Below are positions 5,788 to 11,368 of a DNA stretch of 11,368 bases, in pieces. Source of the stretch: DASZBR01 sp033763845. Its GTDB lineage: Bacteria > Pseudomonadota > Gammaproteobacteria > DASZBR01. The stretch is taken from positions 1-11,368 of the forward strand of contig JANRJR010000053.1 in NCBI GenBank assembly GCA_033763845.1, written 5' to 3'. Under the pieces are notes generated by a model that did not search any database, was not told the DNA's origin, and saw only the letters and a list, made by a program, of their open reading frames with translations. The position numbers and the translations under genes are program-made. Numbering within the stretch: position 1 is the stretch's first letter; each line of letters opens with the position of its first letter.

Positions 5788-8382
5788 CTAAACCATCACG
5801 GGATTGGATTTTTTGGCACTGATGCCATATTTTTTCATTGCTTGCGCAACTTTTGTGTGTATTAACTTATCTTCATCAGCTAATGCTTTTAATGCGGCAA
5901 CCACAATGTAATATCGATTGACTTCAAAAAATTCTCGCAACGCTTCACGCGTATCGCTGCGACCAAAACCATCTGTACCCAATACAACATATTTATTGGG
6001 AATAAACGCTCGAATCTGATCAGCATACGCACGCATATAATCCGTGGCGGCAATAACGGGCGTTTTATACGGTTGTAACAACTTGGTCACATACGAAATT
6101 TTGGGTTTTTCTTGCGGATTTAAGAAATTTTCCCGCTCAATATTTAATGCTTCGCGACGTAATTCCGTAAAGCTAGTCGCACTGAAAACATTGGCATTAA
6201 TTTCATGTTCTTTTTCCAATATCTCTGCTGCCGCCAAGACTTCACGCAATATCGTTCCCGAACCTAATAATTGCACGCTTAATTTTGCGGTTGGATTTTT
6301 TCCTTCACGCAATAAATACATGCCTTTTACAATGCCGCGCTCTGCATTGGCTGGCATTTCTGGGTGCGTATAATTTTCATTCATTGCCGTAAAATAATAG
6401 AAAATATCTTCATTTTTTTCGTACATACGGTGAATACCGTCTTGCACAATCACGGCCATTTCATAGCCGAAAGTAGGATCATACGAAATACAATTAGGAA
6501 TGGTTGCAGAGAATAATAAATTATGGCCGTCTTGATGCTGCAAACCTTCGCCTGCTAATGTAGTACGTCCAGCGGTACCACCAATTAAAAATCCTTTGCA
6601 GCGCATATCACCTGCTGCCCACGCTAAATCACCCGTACGTTGAAAACCAAACATAGAGTAATAAATATAAAATGGGATCATCGGAACATTTGAAACACTA
6701 TAAGAACTTCCTGCTGCCATCCAAGAACAGAATGCGCCCGCTTCGTTAATGCCCTCTTCAAATAATTGTCCGTCTTTCGCTTCTTTGTAATACATGACTT
6801 GGTCGCGATCGACCGGCGTATACAATTGCCCGACTGGAGAATAGATGCCGTATTGGCGAAACATCCCTTCCATACCAAACGTACGTGATTCATCAGGAAT
6901 AATCGGAACGATATGTTTACCAATATTTTTATCTTTCATTAAAATATTAATTAACCGTACAAATGCCATCGTCGTAGAAATTTCTCTGTCAGCTGTACTT
7001 TCTAATAACGGCTTTAATTCGCTGAGCGCTGGAGCGGTAAGTTTCACGGTAGAAACAGTTCTTCGTGAAGGCAAATATCCACCCAAATTTTTTCTGTTGT
7101 CTTGAATATATTTTATTTCAGAACTATTTTTACCCGGATTATAAAACTTTAATTTATGAATATCGTCATCAGATAAGGGAATTTCCCAACGGTCACGAAA
7201 TACTTTTAGCGCTTCCTCACTCATTTTCTTTTGATTATGCGTCGTATTCATCGCTTCGCCCGCCGCTGAACCTAAACCATATCCCTTCACTGTTTTGGCT
7301 AAAATTACTGTAGGAGATCCCGTGTGATTAACCGCACTGTTATACGCCGCAAAAACTTTGAGGGGATCTAATCCACCGCGTCGCATCGCTTTTATTTCAG
7401 CATCACTTAAATGTGACACCATCGCTTTTAATTCAGGTGAATTAAATAAATGTTCGCGAATATACGCGCCATCTTTGACGGCATAATTCTGATATTCACC
7501 ATCGACGATTTCCATTAAACGTTTTCGCAATAAACCTTGGGCATCTTTTGCAAATAATTCATCCCACTCTGTGGCCCACACAACTTTAATCACATTCCAT
7601 TGTGCGCCTTTAAATATTCCCTCTAATTCTTGTATGATTTTCGAATTTCCACGAACGGGACCATCGAGACGTTGTAAATTACAATTGATCACAAAAATTA
7701 AATTATCTAATCCTTCACGTGCAGCAATGGATAATGCACCCAATGATTCGGGTTCATCCGTTTCACCGTCGCCTAAAAACGCCCACACTTTTCGACTACT
7801 TGTGTCAGCTAATCCACGATTGTGTAAATATTTTAAAAATCTTGCTTGGTAAATAGCTTGTAAAGGACCCAATCCCATCGATACTGTCGGGAATTGCCAA
7901 AATTCAGGCATCAACCACGGATGAGGATAGGAAGATATTCCTTTCCCGTCGATTTCACGACGAAAATGCTCTAATTGCGATTCTGAAAGTCGTCCTTCTA
8001 AAAATGCGCGGGCGTATATACCAGGCGATGAATGACCTTGAATAAACAACAAATCATCTTTTTTAAAAAAGTGCTGAAAGCCTACTTCATAAAGTACTAG
8101 GCTCGACGCATATGTCGATAAGTGGCCACCCAGCTCTGAGGATATTTTTCCGCCGTGCAACACCATCATCGCTGCATTCCAACGCAACATTGCAGCAATA
8201 CGGTTTTCAATTTTTAAATCCCCGGGATAAGCAGGTTGATTATCTGTAGGAATAGTATTGACGTAAGGGCTCTGAAAAAGCTGGTTTAACAAAAATTGTG
8301 CGCGTTCTCTTCCATGACTTTCGATGACATCTTCAAAGGCTTCCAGCCATTCGTGTGTTTCACTGGGATCGATATCTTGCAT
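5788..8382 (-). CDS. aceE: Pyruvate dehydrogenase E1, homodimeric type
   Basis: Thiamine diphosphate enzyme that decarboxylates pyruvate and acetylates the lipoyl group of E2, linking glycolysis to the TCA cycle. The product has 864 residues (E. coli 887), the single-chain E1 of gammaproteobacteria. The ThDP/Mg motif is GDGE (204-207) with N235 in INCNLQRLDG, the same 30-residue D-to-N spacing as in E. coli. Other recognisable blocks are DGHxx-like substrate-side segments, THNQKKM (the region of the E. coli active-site loop histidine), and the C-terminal GTDGFGRSDTREALR with YVVLA-type flanks. The ATG at 8382 has GAGG 7 nt upstream. It heads aceE-aceF-lpdA. No pdhR-type regulator lies upstream; instead nth diverges after 27 bp, so the aceE promoter should lie inside the nth coding sequence. 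Confidence 0.96.
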   Translation of the reverse strand: MQDIDPSETHEWLEAFEDVIESHGRERAQFLLNQLFQSPYVNTIPTDNQPAYPGDLKIENRIAAMLRWNAAMMVLHGGKISSELGGHLSTYASSLVLYEVGFQHFFKKDDLLFIQGHSSPGIYARAFLEGRLSESQLEHFRREIDGKGISSYPHPWLMPEFWQFPTVSMGLGPLQAIYQARFLKYLHNRGLADTSSRKVWAFLGDGETDEPESLGALSIAAREGLDNLIFVINCNLQRLDGPVRGNSKIIQELEGIFKGAQWNVIKVVWATEWDELFAKDAQGLLRKRLMEIVDGEYQNYAVKDGAYIREHLFNSPELKAMVSHLSDAEIKAMRRGGLDPLKVFAAYNSAVNHTGSPTVILAKTVKGYGLGSAAGEAMNTTHNQKKMSEEALKVFRDRWEIPLSDDDIHKLKFYNPGKNSSEIKYIQDNRKNLGGYLPSRRTVSTVKLTAPALSELKPLLESTADREISTTMAFVRLINILMKDKNIGKHIVPIIPDESRTFGMEGMFRQYGIYSPVGQLYTPVDRDQVMYYKEAKDGQLFEEGINEAGAFCSWMAAGSSYSVSNVPMIPFYIYYSMFGFQRTGDLAWAAGDMRCKGFLIGGTAGRTTLAGEGLQHQDGHNLLFSATIPNCISYDPTFGYEMAVIVQDGIHRMYEKNEDIFYYFTAMNENYTHPEMPANAERGIVKGMYLLREGKNPTAKLSVQLLGSGTILREVLAAAEILEKEHEINANVFSATSFTELRREALNIERENFLNPQEKPKISYVTKLLQPYKTPVIAATDYMRAYADQIRAFIPNKYVVLGTDGFGRSDTREALREFFEVNRYYIVVAALKALADEDKLIHTKVAQAMKKYGISAKKSNPVMV

Positions 8383-8388
8383 GTATTC

Positions 8389-8405
8389 GCCTCAATCTAA
8401 GAGGC
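8389..8405. promoter_or_regulatory. Inverted repeat carrying both aceE and nth Shine-Dalgarno sites
   Basis: GCCTC (8389-8393), AATCTAA, GAGGC (8401-8405) is a perfect 5-bp inverted repeat. The right arm is the nth Shine-Dalgarno (AAGAGG, 5 nt before ATG 8410). The left arm, read on the minus strand, is the aceE Shine-Dalgarno (GAGG, 7 nt before ATG 8382). In either transcript the GAGG could pair with the upstream GCCUC across a 7-nt loop. The repeat is directly visible; any regulatory role is inference, and the stem is short. Confidence 0.5.
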
Positions 8406-8409
8406 TGCA

Positions 8410-9072
8410 ATGATCGCTGGAAATGGTAGACTTGGCAATATGGACCTGGCGAAACGTCGTAAAATCTTTAAAGCTTTTGAGGCACATAATCCTGTACCTA
8501 CTACAGAGCTTCGTTACTCTTCAGATTTTGAACTGCTGGTTGCGGTGATGCTGTCTGCTCAAATGACAGACAAAGGCGTTAACAAAACAACAGCAAAGCT
8601 ATTTCCCATCGCAAATACGCCTCAAGCCATTCTTGAACTTGGCCAAGACAACTTAATGGCCTATTTACGGTCTATAAATTACTACCGCGCCAAATCCCGC
8701 CACATTCTACAAACCTGCGAAATTCTTATTGACAAATATCAGGGAAAAGTCCCCTCAACGCGCGAAGCATTAGAAAGTTTGCCGGGTGTTGGCCGTAAGA
8801 CAGCCAATGTCATCTTAAGTGTCGCGTTTAATCATCCAACCATTGCGGTGGATACTCATATTTTCCGCGTCTCAAACCGCACTAAACTTGCGCCTGGCAA
8901 GACACCCAGAGCAGTCGAAGACAAATTAGAGAAGCAAGTCCCCAAAGAATATTTATCAAACGCTCATCATTGGCTAGTGTTACATGGTCGATATGTCTGT
9001 GTGGCTCGCCAACCCAAGTGTCAAACCTGTATAATTCTGCGCTATTGTGAATATGAAGATAAAAACTTATGA
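8410..9072 (+). CDS. nth: Endonuclease III (base-excision DNA glycosylase/AP lyase)
   Basis: Removes oxidised pyrimidines from DNA and nicks the abasic site. The product has 220 residues from ATG 8410, or 210 from ATG 8440; E. coli Nth has 211 and aligns from the second start (MDLAKRRKIF). I keep 8410 because AAGAGG lies 5 nt before it, while 8440 has no convincing ribosome binding site. In the long numbering, the helix-hairpin-helix is LPGVGRKTANV with catalytic K130; the catalytic aspartate is D148 in VDTHIFRVSNR; the [4Fe-4S] ligands are C197, C204, C207 and C213 with the classic C-x6-C-x2-C-x5-C spacing. The gene is divergent from aceE and overlaps the next gene by 4 bp (ATGA), so the pair is probably translationally coupled. 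Confidence 0.95.
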   Translation: MIAGNGRLGNMDLAKRRKIFKAFEAHNPVPTTELRYSSDFELLVAVMLSAQMTDKGVNKTTAKLFPIANTPQAILELGQDNLMAYLRSINYYRAKSRHILQTCEILIDKYQGKVPSTREALESLPGVGRKTANVILSVAFNHPTIAVDTHIFRVSNRTKLAPGKTPRAVEDKLEKQVPKEYLSNAHHWLVLHGRYVCVARQPKCQTCIILRYCEYEDKNL

Positions 9073-9935
9073 CGGCTTTAACATTTAAACAGAGTTTAGC
9101 TTCCTTACCCACGCTGGCCCCGGCGCATGAGTTGTATTATCGCTGCGAGCGCGCAGACGGTTATTCGCTGAAAGTCTATTGGCAAACACTGAAAGAACGT
9201 CATCACGATCTAAATGCTTTAGATTATTTGTGTTATTCAGATGATAGACTAGTTGGAATGTTAAATATTTTTTTCTTTTCTGACATTGCTGAAATTTGTG
9301 TGTTAGTTGATCCCGAATTTCGCCATCAGGGTATCTTCAAAAAGTTACTTATGATTGGCCTAACTAAACTAAGAAATTACATTGTTCATGAATATATGTT
9401 TATTGTGAATGATAAGTTTGAAAAATTTGCTGAAGAATGCGTGAAGCGTAATGCGGTGATTGATCATAAAGAAGTCGAGATGCGTCCCCGCCCCAATATT
9501 TCTTATGAGAGCAAGCAAAAAATTACGTTAACACGCGCTACCCTTGAAGATTTAGATATATTAGCGGATCTTCACATTCAATCTTTTGAAAAACCGGATT
9601 TTGATTCCATCAAAGAGCGATTCGCGACAACGCTTAGGGAACCTAATCGAAAAGCATATTTAGCACGCAACGAACAAGGTGAAGTTGTCGGTAAAATTCA
9701 CGCGCGTGAAGATTTTAATCGAATAGTTGTACATGATGTTGGTATTGCGAAAAAATTTCGCGAACAAGGCTATGGTAAAGCATTGATGTTGACGTGGTTA
9801 AAAGAATATTCGAGAGAATATGCAAAACCGATCGTGGTTGAAGTTTTCAGTGATAACACAGCCGCGCTGAAGTTGTATGAGAATTGCGGATTTGAGTATA
9901 CGAACAAATATACTTTTTACAAATTCCCGCTATAG
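9069..9935 (+). CDS. Protein with two tandem GNAT acetyltransferase domains
   Basis: The predicted product has 288 residues. The C-terminal GNAT domain (about 150-288) is clear: VVHDVGIAKKFREQGYGKALM holds the acetyl-CoA motif R231-E-Q-G-Y-G236, followed by VVEVFSDNTAALKLYENCGF (N263, Y270, G274-F275), the usual motif B. The N-terminal half (about 25-140) has a second, weaker GNAT pattern, AEICVLVDPEFRHQGIFKKLL, in which the last Gly/Ala of the motif is Phe (F90), so this half may be degenerate or structural. Substrate unknown: small molecules, peptides and protein N-termini are all possible. It overlaps nth by 4 bp and ends 4 bp before the stop of the convergent protease-like gene. There is no signal peptide or membrane segment. 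The family is confident; the function is not. Confidence 0.85.
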   Translation: MTALTFKQSLASLPTLAPAHELYYRCERADGYSLKVYWQTLKERHHDLNALDYLCYSDDRLVGMLNIFFFSDIAEICVLVDPEFRHQGIFKKLLMIGLTKLRNYIVHEYMFIVNDKFEKFAEECVKRNAVIDHKEVEMRPRPNISYESKQKITLTRATLEDLDILADLHIQSFEKPDFDSIKERFATTLREPNRKAYLARNEQGEVVGKIHAREDFNRIVVHDVGIAKKFREQGYGKALMLTWLKEYSREYAKPIVVEVFSDNTAALKLYENCGFEYTNKYTFYKFPL

Positions 9936-9939
9936 CTAT

Positions 9940-11223
9940 TTAAACTGCCATTGCTGGTGATCGTTGAGTAGTAGCTCCTTCGACCTTATCCATTCTTTCT
10001 GTTTCAATTTTTTTAACGGAGTCAGACTTAGCTTCACTGGCTAATTTTAATCCATGTTTTTTGCATAACTGGATTAATTTTTGTTTTGCACCTTCAGGCG
10101 CATTTACTTCAACCGCACCATCAACACCTAATTTTTGCATTAATGCTTTTGTACTTTTCACAAACTCTTCTAAATTATTGTCCGTCAAATCTGTCGTTTG
10201 AACAGTGTGTTCAACCAATTTTGCCTTTTTAACATTTTTAAAAATTTCAGGGTATTCTGCTTGCAGTTGCTTTTCACGTACTGCATCCCATTTGTTACCT
10301 TCAGAACTTTTTGCCGTCGTGAAAGACGCAACAGGTTTAGGCTTAACCATATCATATTGTTGTTGTCGTAATTTTTGGGCGCCAGCAGGAACTGTTTCTT
10401 TAGGAATTTCTTTACTCTGTGCGCGTAATACTAAATTATCACATGTAATTGGACCACATGAAGAACCATCATCTTGTGTCCGCGGTGAAGTTACTACATC
10501 TCTTGTAAATGCAACGATTAAATCAAACCCTAATTCCGTTTGCAAACGATCAGTGATTGTTTTACTCATAGCATCTTGAAAAGACTTAGAAAATTGACCT
10601 CCAGAAGTATCAGAAGTATCATGCTTGCGTGTTTTTACTGTAACTTGTTCACCTTTCTTTTTAAGCTCAATTTCGCCTAATACCCAGTGAGCACCACTGT
10701 CTGTTTTTCCAGCATTGTAAATACCTAAATTAACGGGAAATAAAACTCTAAACGGAGATTGTTCAGCATCTCCACCTCTCCAAAGAGATGCGATTTCGCT
10801 AAAAACATCTTCAGACTTAAGAAAAGATTCAAGTTGATATCTATCGTATTCAAGTTCTTCAAGTTTGTTTAATAATAATTTTTGGAATTCTTTATCAGTA
10901 GCATGTTCATTTTCTACAAAAGCTCTAATTTTTTGTTTCTTTTCGCCCTCAGGCAACCAAATATCATTTTGTTTTTCAATGGCGTTAAGCGCTTCAGCAA
11001 AAGTATCAACACCAGCAGCTCTATTTTCTTTACTTAATCGTTGAACAATACTTTGAGGATCAGTATTTGGTACACCTTCTTGGCCATTGACTACATCAAA
11101 AATAATAACGTGAGTTCCATCAGATAATGGATTCTTTGTGTTTTCACGCACACGAGCAACTACAGCGTTTACATCTTCGTCGCCGTACCAATAATTTGCT
11201 TCTTTCATACGTTCATGTGCCAT
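9940..11223 (-). CDS. CE-clan (Ulp1/C48-like) cysteine protease, candidate secreted deubiquitinase or Ubl protease
   Basis: I recognise the fold class, not a named gene. The product has 427 residues. Visible CE-clan features, in order: an N-terminal YWYGDEDVNAVV (11-22) that resembles the W-x-D-D/E-I helix of Ulp1-type enzymes; a strand PFRVLFPVNLGI (157-168); catalytic-type HWVLGEIEL (H179); KHDTSD with D202 (or D205) as the acidic residue; and TQDDGSSCGPITCDN, giving the oxyanion Q250 and nucleophile C256. The H-D-Q-C order and the Q-x5-C spacing match Ulp1/SENP and bacterial effectors such as SseL, ElaD and ChlaDub. The C-terminal 140 residues are unassigned, hydrophilic and Lys/Glu-rich, with a tail of small residues. 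There is no signal peptide or membrane segment. GAGGTGA precedes ATG 11223 (GAGG 6 nt away). Substrate (ubiquitin, SUMO, NEDD8, or acetyltransferase activity as in YopJ) cannot be read from sequence. Protease family likely; secretion is inference. Confidence 0.8.
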   Translation of the reverse strand: MAHERMKEANYWYGDEDVNAVVARVRENTKNPLSDGTHVIIFDVVNGQEGVPNTDPQSIVQRLSKENRAAGVDTFAEALNAIEKQNDIWLPEGEKKQKIRAFVENEHATDKEFQKLLLNKLEELEYDRYQLESFLKSEDVFSEIASLWRGGDAEQSPFRVLFPVNLGIYNAGKTDSGAHWVLGEIELKKKGEQVTVKTRKHDTSDTSGGQFSKSFQDAMSKTITDRLQTELGFDLIVAFTRDVVTSPRTQDDGSSCGPITCDNLVLRAQSKEIPKETVPAGAQKLRQQQYDMVKPKPVASFTTAKSSEGNKWDAVREKQLQAEYPEIFKNVKKAKLVEHTVQTTDLTDNNLEEFVKSTKALMQKLGVDGAVEVNAPEGAKQKLIQLCKKHGLKLASEAKSDSVKKIETERMDKVEGATTQRSPAMAV

Positions 11224-11226
11224 AAA

Positions 11227-11233
11227 TCACCTC
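11227..11233 (-). promoter_or_regulatory. Ribosome binding site of the protease-like gene
   Basis: GAGGTGA on the minus strand, with GAGG 6 nt before ATG 11223. It decides for this start over the in-frame ATG at 11208, which would begin just before the conserved YWYGDEDV segment. Confidence 0.75.
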
Positions 11234-11248
11234 ATCAATCCTGATAAA

Positions 11249-11281
11249 ATTCTACCTAAACAACCTTAAGGGAAGCTTAAA
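11249..11281 (-). promoter_or_regulatory. Candidate PmrA-box-like tandem repeat and -10 element
   Basis: Read on the minus strand, TTTAAG (11276-11281), CTTCC, CTTAAG (11265-11270) form a direct repeat with an 11-bp step; as nine-mers they are TTTAAGCTT and CTTAAGGTT separated by CC. After 10 nt comes TAGAAT (11249-11254), a good -10 box. Transcription would then start near 11242, leaving a leader of about 19 nt to ATG 11223. No consensus -35 is present at the right spacing, as expected for an activated promoter. The layout resembles the PmrA site described in Legionella and Coxiella (cTTAATatT-N2-cTTAATatT upstream of -10): both TTAA cores and the trailing TT of each half-site match. The hexamers are AT-rich and partly palindromic, so a chance match is possible. 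Confidence 0.5.
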
Positions 11282-11321
11282 TCCGTGCTAAAAACTCATT
11301 AGACTTAGAAGAGTGACGTCC

Positions 11322-11363
11322 TGTTATACAAAAACCCACTAATTTGCCGGCGGGAGTATAACA
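11322..11363. repeat. 8-bp inverted repeat upstream of the protease-like gene
   Basis: TGTTATAC (11322-11329) and GTATAACA (11356-11363) are perfect inverted copies separated by 26 bp. Each arm contains a TATAAC hexamer pointing away from the centre. It could be an operator or a pair of weak divergent -10 boxes, but no supporting -35 was found for either. Nothing else recognisable lies between 11282 and the right edge. Confidence 0.25.
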
Positions 11364-11368
11364 CAACG

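Noticed and set aside
6044..6373. Plus-strand 109-residue open frame inside aceE
   Set aside because: Complementary to conserved AceE coding sequence, with no independent evidence of coding.
10205..10579. Plus-strand open frame opposite the protease-like gene
   Set aside because: No recognisable domain, no good ribosome binding site, and fully antisense to a gene with conserved catalytic motifs; treated as a shadow.
11323..11362. TATAAC hexamers as main promoters of the protease-like gene or of a divergent gene
   Set aside because: Neither has a recognisable -35 at 16-18 bp; the TAGAAT box nearer the gene fits the leader length better.
1..11368. CRISPR array, insertion sequence, integrase or phage genes
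   Set aside because: No spaced direct repeats, transposase-like motifs or terminal repeats were seen anywhere in the window.

Overview
The window looks like a piece of a gammaproteobacterial chromosome with fairly low GC (judged by eye). Housekeeping gene order and protein sequences are close to E. coli: aceE-aceF-lpdA, then thrS-infC-rpmI-rplT, plus nth. The single-lipoyl E2, the missing pdhR and, above all, a eukaryotic-style ubiquitin/Ubl-protease-like gene at the right edge suggest a host-associated lineage, perhaps in the Legionellales (Coxiella/Rickettsiella/Berkiella-like). That placement is inference; no database search was possible.

Positions 1-8382 form one co-directional run on the minus strand. 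In transcription order it is aceE (PDH E1), aceF (E2, forced TTG start), lpdA (E3), tRNA-Val(GAC), thrS, infC (AUU start, strong Shine-Dalgarno inside the end of thrS), rpmI and the 5' part of rplT, which runs off the left edge. Spacers are 3 to 27 nt, and I see no terminator between the pyruvate dehydrogenase block and the tRNA/translation block. The tRNA 3' end lies only 18 nt before thrS.

Positions 8383-8409 are a 27-bp divergent gap holding both the aceE and nth ribosome binding sites, which form the two arms of a perfect 5-bp inverted repeat. On the plus strand, nth (endonuclease III with all four cluster cysteines) overlaps by 4 bp a gene for a protein with two GNAT acetyltransferase domains.

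Positions 9940-11223 (minus strand, convergent with the GNAT gene, 4 bp between stops) encode a 427-residue protein with a full CE-clan (Ulp1/C48-like) His-Asp-Gln-Cys cysteine-protease signature. The active site is predicted at H179, D202, Q250 and C256. Its upstream region carries a tandem TTTAAG-N5-CTTAAG direct repeat, placed 10 bp before a TAGAAT -10 box and resembling the PmrA box of Legionella/Coxiella effector genes. A candidate regulated effector (deubiquitinase or Ubl protease) is the most notable content of the window.
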